A DNA stretch of 64,000 nt, from assembly GCA_003255025.1 (NCBI GenBank), contig QANY01002976.1:2650615-2714614 (forward strand), given 5' to 3'. Of the stretch, positions 44,907 to 58,771 are shown in pieces (the stretch's first letter is position 1; each line of letters begins with the position of its first letter). Origin of the DNA: Datisca glomerata. Its lineage: Eukaryota; Streptophyta; Magnoliopsida; Cucurbitales; Datiscaceae. The notes under the pieces were generated by a model, which worked only from the letters and a program-made list of their open reading frames with translations, had not been told where the DNA came from and searched no databases. The translations under genes and the position numbers were made by a program.

Positions 44907-45179
44907 GCCCCTCTCAAGCGAAAGGGTGGTAAAACCAGGTTGAGTTTGTAACTAAGTGAGCTTAATGAAGTAGGAGACAGTGGTTTTGTCATGACGTTGG
45001 CTAGTTGAGAGGCTGAGGGCACATATCTCACTTCAATTGTCTTTGAAAGGATTTGCTCTCCAATGAAATGAATATCAAAATCAATATGTTTGTTTTGAGA
45101 GTGAAAAACTGAATTTGAGGCTACGGAGAGAGCATTATGGTTGTCACCCCATATTACAGGTGTGGAAGACTGATATTTT
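44907..45179 (-). pseudogene. Copia D RNase H, distal part
   Basis: It reads TPVIWGDNHNALSVASNSVF, NKHIDFDIHFIGEQIL and EVRYVPSASQLANVMTKPLS, the end of the Copia RNase H (equivalents of DNxxA, KHIxxDxHF and QLADxxTKxL). It is open to the Copia C border. The rest lies beyond C at 54951 on. Confidence 0.85.
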
Positions 45180-47311
45180 TGTTGAAAAAACAGCGCTCAC
45201 GCGGCGGAGATGTGGTTTTTTTAAAAGTTTATTAAAAATGAATCATATTTTATAAAACAAAATAAGCGCGACGCAATGATTTCGAAAATAAAAACTTTAT
45301 TGAAAAACTCTTTTCAATCAGAATCTATTATATATTTATATATTAAATCTAAAACATACATGGATATGAATCATATATCTCTTGTAGCCTATGTTGAGCG
45401 TCATCACAAATCAACGATCCTGTATTCTGACGAACAACAGATTTCGAGATCCACATCAAAATCTTTCAAGCAAATCCTTAAACGCATTAGGACGTGTGTG
45501 GGCACGTAGAATAATTTAAAGATATTTTTTCTGTCTCTAAATATATTCAACACTTGAGATCTAAAGATTTACTGAGAAAGATTAATTTAGTGAAAGAATA
45601 CGATGATTATTCTTTCAGAGTTGTTTATTAACTTTTAATCACCAAGAGAGTTTTCACCCTGATTGTGTTCTCAACACTTTGATCAATAGTTCTCAACTGA
45701 TCCAATTAACCATGAGCCATTAGAATAATATCTATATATAATTTCTAGGATCATCATGTTTTTAGAGATAAACTGAAAATAATATTTAATTTTTAAATTA
45801 CCATTGCAGTGAGACTGACTGCAATTTGTACACAACTACAGTGCCACAAGGCACTGCAGTTGCCGTTAGCCATCACGGTGCCTCACGGCATTGTGTGTCA
45901 CTACAGTATTGCACGCCCACTACTGTTGTGACACGTGGCACTACAGTAGTTCATGTCAATCTCTGTTTCTCAATCAATGATTGGCACGTGGTAATTTCTG
46001 TGAATTAAATATTTATTTTAATCTGATAAATATCTACATATCAGTTAATTCAAAATTAACTTATTTGATTATCCTTATCAATTAACTTATCTGTTAGTTC
46101 ACAAATAACAGATTTAATTTATTCAAATTTTAAATTATTATCTAATAATAATTCACTTATCGATAATTAGAAAATTAATCAATATAATTATTTATGTATA
46201 ATTTCTAAAAATTAATATCATTAATTTTTAATTAATTAATCACACATAGTTATATTATAATTATGTACTTGGCCGAGAATTAAAATTCTTTTTACAAGTC
46301 AGTCATTTTCTCATGTCATGAAATATTAACACCCTAAACTGTGAGGTACAAAGGTGACTTGGGAACCATTGACCTATAATCCTAAGCTCCAATAAATCAG
46401 ATTATCAATTCGACTCTTTAATTATATAATCTTATTTATTAGTTTCATTATTACTCTACTATAAATTTGGAATTGCACTCTTAGATATTATAGATTGTAT
46501 TTATAGAGTATTCTCGTGTAATTCATTGATATAATCATTTCACATAATTCTATCATCCAATTATTGGTTCGTAAATTAGAGCCAGTCAAAATTACCATTT
46601 TAGCCTTAATACATCTTGATTCTTAAGTACCATTAATTCACTTGTGAATGACTAATTTATAATCGTATTATAAATTTGAGCTCAATAATCATTCAGTTTT
46701 AGAATCAATACTTAAAAGAACCAATATACGATTCGTTAGGAAAGCTTGGTTAAGATCACGTTTCCAATATTCCACATCACTGAATCTTTAAAACAAAAGT
46801 CATTAGCCTGTTTTACAAACAAACCTTAACGAGTGAATCAAAATATCCAGTAGACATGTATACGAGTTCATGACTACTCAAGATTCAGACTGGTCTACAT
46901 ATGATCATGAAATTGATGTGTATTAAATCTTTATGATAAACAACAAGTTAATAAATATACTAGTTCACATCGGCCTTGTCATATATAATCTTATGATATA
47001 AAGTACCTTCACTAAGATGTCTGTCCATATCAATGCTCCGGATCTAGATCATATGTATTCATAATGCTTAGTGAACTGTAGTAGTAACCATTCATTAACG
47101 ATTCAATACTTTAATATGTTGCTGATAATTTTATTCATTATTTATGATCTCAATCCTCTCGTACTAATACAAGATCATAGTCTCATTAATGAATATGAAA
47201 TTTTTAGATATTTATACAAATTATTCAACAATAATTTAACAAAAAATTATAAGAAAAATGTACTTCCATTAAAATGTCAATACACATATTTTAAGGACAT
47301 TACCCCCAATA
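45180..47311 (-). repeat. Copia C 3' LTR (about 2.1 kb)
   Basis: It aligns with 52988-54950. A segment at about 45825-45960 with short inverted motifs (tgccacaaggcactgcag, cacggtgcctcacggcattgtg, tgacacgtggcactacag) is longer here than in the partner LTR, where only part is present (53600-53670). The right edge is set to keep the ATTTT flank. Confidence 0.88.
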
Positions 47312-47325
47312 ATCTTCCACTTTCC

Positions 47326-47990
47326 TTAAAGCAAATGTGGCATCTCTCTCAACCCCATGTTACGCACATGAACCTCAAATGACTTCACAGGAAGTGTCTT
47401 GGTAAAAGGATCAGTCAGGTTCAGATATGACACTATCTTCATAACAGTCACATCCACTCGATGCACGATCTTTTGTACAAGATGATATTTCATCTCAATG
47501 TGCTTGCTCCTCTTATGACTCCTTGGTTCTTTGGAATTAGCTACCGCCCCACTGTTATCACAATATAGGATCAGTAGCCTGCCCGTATCTGAAACTACTT
47601 TCAGATCACTATAGAACTTTTTGAGCCATACCGCTTCTTTTGCAGCTTCACAAGCTAATATATATTCAACTTCCATAGTCGAATCTGCAATGTAGGTTTA
47701 TTTGATACTTATCCAGACTACAGCTCATCCACCTAGGGTGAATACTGATCCATACATCAACTTTCGACTATCTCTGTCTGATTGAAAATCAGAATCAGTA
47801 AATCCAGTGGGGTTCAGGTCTCCATCTAAATAAACAAGCATATAGTTTCTCGTTCTCCTAAGATACTTGAGAATGTGTTTTACTGCAATCCAATATTCCA
47901 AACTTGAATTTGATTGATAATGACTGATAATTCCCATTGCACAACATATGTCAGGTCTTGTACACAACATGACATACACGAGACCGCCAA
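47326..47990 (-). pseudogene. Copia C RNase H segment
   Basis: 47979-47725 reads MYVMLCTRPDICCAMGIISH, WIAVKHILKYLRRTRNYMLV and GFTDSDFQSDRDSRK. 47676-47326 reads VEYILACEAAKEAVWLKKFY, LYCDNSGAVANSKEPRSHKR and SKHIEMKYHLVQKIV. These are the RNase H landmarks (TDSD, DNSGA, KHIE). A stop at about 47700 separates the blocks. Confidence 0.85.
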
Positions 47991-48049
47991 CAACTTGAGC
48001 ATAAAAACCTTTCTCATTTCTTCTTCCTCTTGAGGTGTCTTAGGACATT

Positions 48050-48900
48050 GCTCCTTGGAGATGATAATTCCATATCTGATCGGTAGTTAACCTTTCATAG
48101 AATTCTCCTTAGAGAATCTCTCCAGCAGTTTATCAATATAAAATACTTGAGAAAGTGTCAATAGCTTGTTCTTTCTATCCCTTAGGATTTGGATGGCTAG
48201 AAAATAGCTCGTCTCTCCTAAATCTTTCATTTGTAAGTTCTCAGTTACCAATTCTTTACCTTGGACAAAGTTTCTACATTATTCTCAATGAGTAGAATAT
48301 TGTCAATATAAAAAACTTAGAAAACCACCTTGTCTTTGATGTATTTATAAATACAAGCTTCCTCAACATTTTGCTCGAAATCATATGATTTAAAAATCTC
48401 ATCACAGGTAAGATTTCAAGATCTAGATGCATGTTTTAATCCATAGATAGATTTAAGCAACTTGCATACTTTCAGATCTTGCCCATTTTTCCCAAACCCA
48501 TCTGGTTGCATCATATAGATGCTTTCTTCAAGAGAGTCATTCAGAAAAAATGTCTTGACGTCCATTTGCCATATTTCATAGTCTAAACTAGCGACAATGG
48601 ACAAAAGGATGTGAATGGATTTTAGCATGGTAACATGATATAATGCCTCTTCATAATTGACTCATTCTCTTTGTGTATAGCCATTGGCTACTAGCCGTGC
48701 CTCAAAAGTCTCTACTTATCCATATGCACCTCTTTTCTTCTTAAAAATCCATTTACATCTAATGTGCCTGCCATCTTCAGGTGGATCTACACGTTTCTAG
48801 ACAGAATTGGAATACATTGATTCTATATCCTTGTTCATGGCATCTTACCATTTCTCCTTTTCAGGATCATCCATCACCCATTTAATGGTAAATGGATCTT
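48050..48900 (-). pseudogene. Copia C reverse-transcriptase segment
   Basis: 48628-48416 reads IHILLSIVASLDYEIWQMDV, KTFFLNDSLEESIYMMQPDG and VCKLLKSIYGLKHASRS. The region to about 48300 contains the degraded YVDD neighbourhood (complement of ttttatattgacaatattct). The upstream part to 48900 aligns with the usual KWxxKxKRGxxG block but is riddled with stops. Confidence 0.8.
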
Positions 48901-49199
48901 TCTTATCAGTGTCAGACACTAGGATGTGTGCCTCTAGTTCATAGTGAATAGGTTGTCTTACAACCCTCCCACTATGTCATTGAACTGGGGTTTCCTGAAT
49001 ATGAATTTGGGTTTTTGTGGTTTGTCATTTATTAGTTAATGATGAATGTGGCTGATCTCATCAAACACTAATCCTTCAAGAACTACTTTGGTTCGAGGTT
49101 TGTAGTTTTGCAAATAGTCATGTTTAATGAAGGTTATATTTGTCGACACAAACACATTTTGATCATTGTGACCTTGAGTCTAACTTTCCAGTCTTGGGT

Positions 49200-50000
49200 C
49201 TAAGAACATGAGTTGGACACCCCTATATACGAAAATGGCGCAAACTGGGTTTGGAGCCATTCCATAACTTTAAAGGTGTCTTGCATATAGATTTAGAAGA
49301 CATCACATTCAAAATGTATATTGTCGTGTGTAATGCATATTCCCAACATGTAAGTGGTGGTGATGAGTAGCTTAACATCGACCTAACAATATCCAATAAG
49401 GTTCTGTTTCTCCATTCTTAAATACCATTTTGCTGTGGCGTTCTAGGTGTTGTGAGTTAGGATAAAATTTCATACTCCAACAAGTAATCCTTGAATTCTA
49501 AATTCAAGTATTCACCATTTCGATCTGATCGAAGGGTTTTCAATGATTTACTTGATTGTTTTTCAGCTTCAGCTTTGGAGTCCACAAACTTTCCAAACGT
49601 TTCAGACTTTCTATGCATTAGGTAAGTATAATCATATCTTGAGTAATCGTTAATAAAAGTGACGAAATACTCATACCCACCTCTAGCTTGTACATTGATT
49701 GGTCCATATACATCACTCTGCACTAGCTCAAGTGATAACTTGTCTCTTTAGCCCTTTCTAGTGAAAGGTCTCTTGGTCATTTTACCTTCTAGAAAAAATT
49801 CACAAACATGAAGAGTTCCAACTTTTAGTTCTCTCAAAGAACCATGCTTTCTTAACCTCTTTAACCTATCTAGATAAATATGTCCAAACTTAAGATGTCA
49901 TAGATACGTGTTATCCTCATCATGAGAAACTCTTTATCATTTATTACTTTTAGGTTTTGCTACTTTAAATAATTCACAATTATTTAACATGCGTTCAGTC
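49200..50000 (-). pseudogene. Copia C integrase segment
   Basis: 49723-49457 reads MQSDVYGPINVQARGGYEYF, VTFINDYSRYDYTYLM and LKTLRSDRNGEYLNLEFKDY. This is the integrase core with its two Asp positions (SDVYGP, FINDYSR) and RSDRNGEY, where the common DNG/GGE is altered. The C-terminal part (to 49200) and the zinc finger (to 50000) are present in broken frames. Confidence 0.85.
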
Positions 50001-50217
50001 GGTTTAAACATATACAGTCTGTTTGATACTTTTACATGAAAAATGTTGAATTCATTCTTAGAAATAATGAACTCATTATTAATTTAAAAAACTTCAAATA
50101 ATTGTTTATGCAAAATAGAAAGAGAAATCAAATTTCTCGAAAATCTAAAAATATAATAAACATCGTTCAAAACTAAATACTTATTTTCAAAATTAAGACG
50201 GACTGTTCCCAATGCTT

Positions 50218-51365
50218 TTACTGACACGAGTGCACCACGCCAACTCTCATAATGACCTCGCCATCAGCCATCTCCATTAACGAATTAAGCATCTGCAAAG
50301 AAGAACATACATGATTACTGGCTCCTGAATCCTGTATCCAGGATGACAAATCATATTGCACTAAACAAGCTTCAAGAACAAGTAAATCATATTTATGTTT
50401 CTTTTTCAGCTCGGAGAGATACTTATTACAGTTTCTCTTCCAACGATCTTCAACCCCACAATGGAAATATTTTCCCTTGGGCTTATTGTCATTCTTCTTC
50501 TTGACTTTCGGCGATGTCTTGGCTTTCTTCTCTTTCTTTTTCTTACCTTTACCCTTACCATTGACCTTCCTCTTATTACTTTGAACAATAGTGAAAGAAG
50601 GCAACATTTGCTTCACCCTCTTTAGTCATACTCTTATTGAGTGACTCAAAAGTATGCAGTTCATTCAACAATTGAGTTATGTTGAATTGTAACTTGTTCA
50701 TAACATAGTTAGTGGTGGACGTAGAAAAAGTAGGTGTGATCGATTCAAGTATAAGGCTGACTTGAGTTAGTTCATCAATGGTCACTCCATGTACTTCTGC
50801 CTCATGCATTATGTTGATCACGTTCAAAACATGTTCACGCACAAAAGAACATTTCTTTATGTTGGTCATCATGTAGCTCCTAGTAGCCTCATGATAACTT
50901 TGATCAGACTACTGGCCAAATATCGCCTATAGAGATTCCATAACCTCATAGGCTGTCTCCATGCTCTCATGCTTGGTTCTTAGAACATCATTCATGCTCA
51001 CAAACATGTAGCCCTTCACTTTGTTGTTGGATTAAATCCAAGTATTAAACTTGTCACTAACACTCTTAGGGGCATTGGCCTCAGTAAGAAAAAATTTGTG
51101 GTTCACAAATTAGCATCAAGTTTAAATTTGATTTCCATCTTATGAAATTTTCACCATTCAATTTCTCAAGTGCAAGTAAATTTGTAATAGGGTTGCCCAT
51201 AGTAGATATAATGATAACTGAAAAATAAAACATACATAATTCAAACTCAAAATATCTTATATTTTCTCTTTTAATAATAAGGTATGGCTTATTTGGTCGA
51301 GTCACAATTATCGACTCAAAGCTTAATTGTGACTTATGAGTGTCATCCATTATTTTAGATTCCAT
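50218..51365 (-). pseudogene. Copia C gag and protease segments
   Basis: Gag begins near 51220 (MGNPITNLLALEKLNGENFI, RWKSNLNLMLI). It continues at 50872-50576 (MMTNIKKCSFVREHVLNVIN, IDELTQVSLILESITPTFST), then a Lys-rich stretch and a zinc-knuckle-like KYFHCGVEDRWKRNC (50616-50218). The protease reads SSWIQDSGASNHVC with the catalytic DSG intact. At least three frame breaks are present. Confidence 0.82.
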
Positions 51366-52987
51366 GACTTGATTTAGAATATGCCACTTTAGGGTCGCTC
51401 CAAACTAAACTACATCACTTAGTCCTATCTTCTTAAGAAGTTCTACCTTGGTATCGATACAGCTCGAAACCTTCCTTAGGGTGATGAAAACAAAGCCATC
51501 TCGAGGCCTTCACTATACCTCACAGTGTTGTACTAATAATGGATACCACATATTACATTGACATGTCAACCTTCCCCCACTCACTATTTTAGAATAATGT
51601 ATTTCTATTTTACCTAATCAATTAATTCTAAATTAATTAGTAGTTAAAATAATATAACCCTATGAATGTTAAATAAAAAGTTAATCTAACCTAATTTGTC
51701 TAAGCTCATTTAACCTTCTGAAGAGCTTAAGTCATTATTAAGTGAACTTAGATAAACTAATTAATAATATTTATGAAACTTTAATAAACTCTTTTACTAA
51801 AGTTAGTTATCCTAAAGGTTACTATAACCTTTAGAGTGGTGTGATTACCAAGTTTTAACTAATTAAAACCTAAAAGTTGGCATTCAATTGATTTCTCAAA
51901 ATAAATTCATCTAAACATATTAGGACAATCGTAATTAATTATATTTCTACTGATGTGATGTATAATTAAATAAAACTTCATGGGATTTCATGTATGGAAT
52001 ATAATTGACTAATACATGGTCATGTTATTAATCATATTAATAAATATGTATTTAACAAATGAATAAAATAATAATAAACTATTTAGTATTTTTAAATTAC
52101 AACCACTAAAATAAAGAAATAAAATTACAAAGAGGACTTCAAGTTTACATATTTTTGAAATATCTCATTATCCACCTGATGTCCATCTTCATAATCTTCA
52201 AGCTTCGAACAAACCTCTTTTAATTAAAAATCTATTTTTCTTAATTAAAAATTATCTCTATAATTATCTCTTAAAATTTTTGAATTTTTGACTTTTTCAA
52301 AAAATAATTTATTGGCTTGGTCAAACTTTGGTCAAAACCAATCAATTAATTAATCTTTAATTTTCATAAAATTAAAAATGAAAAATTTATTTTAAAATTA
52401 TATTAATTTCAAAATTTAAAAGATAAAAGATAGAGTTAGAGTTTTCATAAATATCTGCAGTAATAGTGTAAGTTGGTATCAAAGTTTCTGTAAAACTTCC
52501 CTAGCTGTGACAATAGTTACCACTAACGATACGACTCTCCCACTGCCACCCATCACCGGCGTCGGCCATCCACCGATGTTGGCCGCCGACCGCCACCAAC
52601 GCATATTTTTCGGTTAGCTCGCCACTAGAGCCAAATTTTCTAGCGGCATTGTTGCCGCTAGAATACCAACGATGCCGGCGTCGGAATTCCCTAGGAATTC
52701 TTATTTTTGCTTTTTCCTCCTCATTTGTCTTGTGCGTACTTTATCTTCTCACGATCAAACTAATTATAATTTAATATTCAAATAAAATTATAAAAATCCT
52801 ACGCCCCAAAATGGATTACACATGATCTAATGAAAAATTAAAAAACAAAGCGTAACCCAATAATCACTATACATTCAAAAAACAAAATCATTCATTCATT
52901 CATACATATCAAATATACTATGAATAATGTAAGAAAACCCATACACTATTTAATATATAAATATATAATCACCACTTTGATACCAAT
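51366..52987 (-). other. Copia C 5' untranslated leader and primer site
   Basis: About 1.6 kb lie between the gag start and the 5' LTR, with no frame of note. A GC-rich patch at about 52530-52690 (ccgccgac, ggcgtcggccatcc) stands out from very AT-rich surroundings. The tRNA-Met primer site is at 52975-52987. Confidence 0.5.
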
Positions 52988-54950
52988 TGTTGGAAAAGCA
53001 GCGCTCACGCGGCGGAAGTGTGGTGTTTTTAAGAATTTATTAAAATGAATCTTTTTCGATAAAAGAAAATAAGCGTGACCCAGCGGTTTCCAAAATTAAA
53101 TTTTTTTTATTGAAAACCTCTTTTCAATCATATACCTCTTGTAATCTATATCAAGCGTCCTTAAACCAACGATCTTGCGTTCTCACGAACAACGAACTTC
53201 GAGATCCACATCAAAATCTTTCAAGTCAATCCTCAAACACACTAAGGCGTGTGTGGGCACGTATAATACTTCAAATATACTTTTCCTATCTCTAAATGTA
53301 CTCAACACATGAGATCTAGAGATTTAACGAGAATGATTAATTTAGTGAGATAATCCTCTATGAGAATACAATGATTATTCTTTTAGAGTTTTTGATTAAC
53401 TTTTAATCACCGAGAGAGTTTTCACCCTGATTGTGTTCTCAACACTTTGATCATTAGTTTTCAACGGATCCAACCAACCCTGAGCCATTAGAATAATATA
53501 TATATATATAATTTCTAAGCTCATCAGATTTTTAGGGATAAACTGTAAATAATATTTAATTTTAAAATTTTTATTCCAGTGAGACCCACTGTAATTTGTG
53601 CACAACTGCAGTGACTCATGGCATTGTAGTTGCCATGAGGTATCATAATTTCTCACAGTTGATTCTCAATCAGTGATTGACATGTGGTAATTACTGCAAA
53701 TTAAATATTTTTTTAATGTGATAAATTTCTAAATATATGTTAACTTAAAATTAACTTATCTGATAATTCCTATCAACTAGCTTATCTGTTAGTTCATAAA
53801 TAACAAGTTTAGTTTATTCATATTTTGAATTATTATCTAATAATAAATCAACATTATCCAATTTCACAAATTATGCATATTGTGTCACTTATCGATAATT
53901 AAAAAATTAATCGATATAATTATTTATATATAATTTCAAAAATTTAATATAAATAATTTAACTAATTAATTACTAAATAATTAATCACACAAAATTATAT
54001 CATAATTATGTACTTTCCCTAGAATAAAATTTTTTTTTGCAAGTCAGTCATTTTCTCATATCCTAAAATATTCACACCCTAGACTGCGTAGTACAGAGAT
54101 GTATTAGTCCATTAATATAATCATTTCACATAGTTCTGCCCTCCAATTATTAGTTCGTAAATTAGAGGCACTCAAAATTACCTTTTTACCCTTCTAATTA
54201 CCTATTGATCCTTAAGTACCATTAACTCACTAGTGAATGACTATTAACTCACTAGTGAATGGCTAATTTATAATCATATTATAAATTTAAACTCAATAAT
54301 CATTCAGTTCTAGAATTAACACTTAAGAAAACTAATATATTATCCGTTAGGAAAACTTGGATTCCAAATCTTGTAAGTTCATGTACTCATGCATCAACAT
54401 CATTGAATCTCTAAAACAAAAAGTTATTAGTCTATTTTATAAACAAACCTTAACGCGTAAATTAAAAGATCTAGTAGACATGTATAGGAGTTCATGACTA
54501 CTTAGGATTCAAATTGATCTACATATGATCATCAGATTGATGTGCATTAAATCTTTATGATAAACGATAAATTAATAAATATATTAATTCACATCGATCC
54601 TATCATATATAATCTTATGATATAAAGTATCTTCACTAAGATGTCTATCCACTTCAATGATCTAGATCTAGATCACATGCATTCATAATGGTTAGTGAAA
54701 CGTACTAGCAACCATTCATTAAAGATTCCATCTTTATTATGTTGCTAACAATTTTATCCATTATCTATGATCACAATCCTTTCGTACTAATACAAGATTA
54801 TAGTCTCGTTAATGAATATGAAATTTTCAGATATTTATATAAATTATTCAACAATAATTTAAAAGAACAATTGTACGAAAAATATTTTTTCATTAAATTT
54901 CATATTAAAAAATATCAATAGACATACTTTGAGGGTATTACCCCCCAATA
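52988..54950 (-). repeat. Copia C 5' LTR (about 2.0 kb)
   Basis: Partner of 45180-47311. A short duplication, ctattaactcactagtgaatg, is seen at about 54220-54260 in this copy only. Confidence 0.88.
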
Positions 54951-56350
54951 ATTTTGAACATAGTAAAAAGGGATAGTAACCACATAATTTCACTACAAGC
55001 TAAACCAAGCGTTATACCCTGCATATGTGCTAGACCTTGCCACTATTACGTGTTTCTTAGAACTCTAGGTAATGAGTTTTCCACCAAGATAAACACATAG
55101 GCCACTGGTTGAATTTCTATCAACTAAAGAGGATGCATAATCTGCATCAGAATAACCTTCAAGATTGTGTCTAGAGGATGGTGAGAAGTGTAACCCATGT
55201 TGTGGTATGCCTTTCAGATATCTTAGGAGACTTTTACATGTTTTCCAATGATCTGTGGTGGGACATGACATAAACTGCCTTAACCTATTAATCGTGTAGG
55301 CAATGTATGGCTTTGTCATGATGAGGTATTGAAGCGAACCTATGATGCTTCTATACAATGTTGGTTCTAAGAAAGGAATTACTTTGGCATTGAGTTTATA
55401 GGCAGGACAAATAGGTGTAGGGCTACTTTTAGCATGAAACATACTGACTTTATGAAGGATATATGTGAGGTATTTAGGCTGAGTTTAGTAGAAGCCAGTA
55501 GAGTCTCTGAATGCTTCAAGTGCAAAAAAGTAAGAGATGGATCCCAATGTCTTGAGGGCAAACTAAGCATTGAGTTGTTGTATGTGAGATAAGTTACACC
55601 CTGTGACTAAGATACCATCTATGTAGATGTGTACTAACATTATATCATTGCCTAACAACTTGAGAAAAAGTGAAGTATCAGAGACTGTATGGTGAAAACC
55701 CTAATTGTTGAGAGCCGACTTAAGCTTGACATACCAAGCTTTTGGTGTTTGTCCAAGCCTATAGAGAGCCTTAATAAGCTTGCACGCACGATGAGGCTCA
55801 GTAAGATCTTGAAAGACTTGAGGTTGCTCTATGATAAATGTCTCATAGAAGTCTCCATGGAGGAAAGCATTATCGATATCTAGCTGCTGGATATCCTAAC
55901 ATCTTGTGACTACAATAATGAACATTACTCTTAGAGTGCATGGTTTGAGCATAAGGCTGAAGGTGCCCAAACAGTTTATGCTTAGTTGCTGTTGGAACCC
56001 CTTGACCACTATCCCGACCTTATATTTATTAATAATTCCATCTATGTCGTATGTTACTCTAGAAACCCACATATTTTTTCAATTACTTAATTCTCACTTG
56101 GGGAACAAATTGCCCAAGTGTTTTTTAGGGATTGAAACTCAGTATCCATTGCAGCTCTCCAATTTCCATAAGTAATATCATCATGTACTGTATAAGGTTC
56201 TGGAGTGGATGTTGGTATGCTAGTGAAAACTTTGGACTTCAAATAGCCAGTCTTAGACCTAGTAAGCATGGGATACATAGAACTCATAGTTTCCACTAGT
56301 AGGTTGAGGAATAGTGGGTGAAGGGGAGGGTGAGGAATCAAGTGGAACAT
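54951..56350 (-). pseudogene. Copia D RT and proximal RNase H segments
   Basis: 55442-55065 reads MFHAKSSPTPICPAYKLNAK, YRSIIGSLQYLIMTKPYIAY, GYSDADYASSLVDRNSTSGL and CVYLGGKLIT. It continues through a frame break to VIVARSS and on to the Copia C border. 55890-55550 holds the degraded RT palm, and 56350-56087 the linker (MLTRSKTGYLKSKVF) and YGNWRAAMDTEFQSL. Many stops are present. Confidence 0.82.
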
Positions 56351-58756
56351 TATTAGTTGGAAAATTATAGTTAGGAGAGAATGAAGGGGTAAGATTACTT
56401 GAAGTGTTATCTGAAAAGTGAGTTGTGCTAACTAATGTAGGTGATGACCAAGACTGCTAAAAATATGGTGCTGTAAGGCTTGGTGGATGCAATGGAGGAT
56501 TTTTTGGGGGAGGTGAACCTGAAATTAAGGTGATTGTAAGTAGGTGTTTTTGCAGAATAACTTTTCATAAGGGATTTTGTTTGCCAGGATTGGGGTGGGT
56601 AGAATGTTTATCAAGTAGGTTGCTATGGAGAATGATTCAAACCAGAACTTAAAGGGTAACTTAGCATGAGCGAGTACTGTAAGTCATTTTTCAGTAATAT
56701 CTCTATGTTTTCTTTCTATTTTTCCATTTTGTGCATATGTATGTGGGAATGGATGCCTTAATATAATGTCAAATTGTGTTAATATTGGTAACAATGGTCT
56801 GAGCTATCCTCCCCAATCACGTTGTACATATTTTTTCTTTACTTGAAATTGTCTTTCGAGATAGGCATTAAAATGAAGAAATGTTTGGTTAACTTTTGAT
56901 TTGGTTTTTAAAGGAAAGATATTGGTAAACCTAGTACAGTCATCATCAATGCTAAGATAAAATCAAAAACCAGAATTAGAAATGTGAGGTGAAGGCTCTC
57001 AAACATCAATGACCGAGATCAAATGGTTTGACAGTATTAATATTATATGACTTAAAAGAAAATGGATGAGTTTTACCTAGCATGCAAGAATCATAGAAGG
57101 CTAAAGCATCAAGACTAACATTAGACTCTTTTACATACTTATGTACTTGATTCATCTAAGGTGGTATAGAGTGGCTATATTTACTGAAGAAACTAAAAAA
57201 CTATAAATGTTGCTGTGAAACCATGACTTCATTATAATAGTTGACTGGTTTACTAGAAAGTGATATAATCCTTCACGAAGAACAACCTGCAATAGCACCC
57301 TCTTCATAGTATTGTCCTTCACATAGCAACAATTAGAGTGAAACTCAACAATTATAGGATTATCAATAGTGAGTTTTGAGATACTAAGTAATTTTTTTAA
57401 TTAAAGAAGGCTCACATAGTATTTGAACAAGTGTTAATTTAACAACCTTATCATTGGTTGACAGAGAATTTTTACCAATATGAGTGTATAAAGTAGATTA
57501 CTATTTCCAATCAAGACCTTAGATTTACACTTATTACCACCTTTGACAGATAAATTTGTAAGATCTGGTGTCATGTGGTGATTTGCACCACTGTCAGGGT
57601 GCCAAGAACCATCATCAAAGTAACTGGTTGAGGCTATAAAGGCACTTGGTGACCTCTGAGAGTGGGTGCGACATCTGTGCATTAGACTACTGAGAGGGCT
57701 CATTGGCTTGGAAGTTCAGAACAAATCTACTGTAACATGTTACAGTATAGTGAACTGATCGTTTACATATTTGGCATGTGGGTTAGTTCCCACCCCTTCC
57801 TCTACCTCTAGTATTTCTTGTGCTTCCTCTGTAAAAGTTGGGTGGAGTATAAGGTGTGTTGTTATTCCATCTCTATTGGAAGCTGGCCACATGAGTTGTT
57901 GGTGTGTGAGCTTTAAGAGACTTGTTGCTTAAGAGCTGGACAATTCTTATCTCATGGCTCTACAACGTGACTGAGCTTCTTATAGAGAAACAAAATCACC
58001 TCTAGATGTAAGATTCATAAATAATAGATCATACTTAGATCCAAGTACACCTAAGTATATAGAGTAACAAATCTTCATCAGTGATAAGCTGGCATGCAGA
58101 AGATAGAGTGTCAACAATGCTTCTCATTTTGAGAACATAATCATTGATGGAGAGAGTTCATTTTTTAATGGTCTGAAGTTGATATCTTAGCTGTAGGGTT
58201 ATGGCTTTTGACTGGGATGTACAAAATTATTCCACTATTGCCCGTACTTCATGGGATCTTGTGCAGTTAACTAGATGACACTAATATAGTTTCTGTGATA
58301 GAAGTAAGACGTCAGTGAAGTAAATGTTGGTCAGTCCTTCTCGAGTTCATAAATTCTAGATGCACAATAAATGATGATTCTGTCTTAAGTGCTTTCATTG
58401 ACGTATTTAGGGAAATGGAAAAAGGACTTGTGATAAATTCCTTAGGAATTGGTTTAGTACCAAGCAGAAAAAGGTTCAAGATCATACGTACGGACTATTG
58501 ACAGTATTCGAGATCACAAAAAAGTATAGTTTTTCCTATCCAACCTTATAGAAATGGTCATCATGTTTGTAAGAAACATGCTTGGTAAAGCAGGCATGTG
58601 ATTTGAGATAAAAGGAAGAGAAATAATGGGGTTTGGTTGAGATGCAATTGGCAGGATAATGGGAGTTCCTGTCACGGTGACATTGGGAATTTTAGAGGGA
58701 GAAGAAGTTCTGTTTTCTGAGCTTGAAATAGAGGCCATCCATAAGGATTCAGAGAG
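56351..58756 (-). pseudogene. Copia D gag, protease and integrase segments
   Basis: Gag starts at 58738 (MASISSSENRTSSPSKIPNV ... TISIRLDRKNYTFL). 57703-57434 reads FDDGSWHPDSGANHHMTPDL, TNLSVKGG and VLIGN, the protease with an intact DSG. The integrase (about 57300-56500) survives only in short frames. The interval 56500-56600 lines up with Copia A 31560-31950 but is shorter, so D has lost some integrase C-terminal sequence. Confidence 0.8.
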
Positions 58757-58771
58757 GCTCTAATACCAAGT

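Larger units (their letters stand above)
45180..54950 (-). mobile_element. Copia C: long-LTR Copia nested in Copia D
   Basis: LTRs of about 2.1 and 2.0 kb start TGTTGAAAAAACAGCGCTCA and TGTTGGAAAAGCAGCGCTCA. Five-base flanks ATTTT (45175-45179 and 54951-54955) match, and removing C rejoins the RNase H frame of Copia D. The primer site (complement ATTGGTATCAAAG, 52975-52987) abuts the right LTR, and a purine tract lies at 47311-47335. Internal order on the minus strand is gag, protease, integrase, RT, RNase H, all in broken frames. The LTRs are clearly diverged, so this is an old insertion, and Copia D is older still. Confidence 0.9.
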
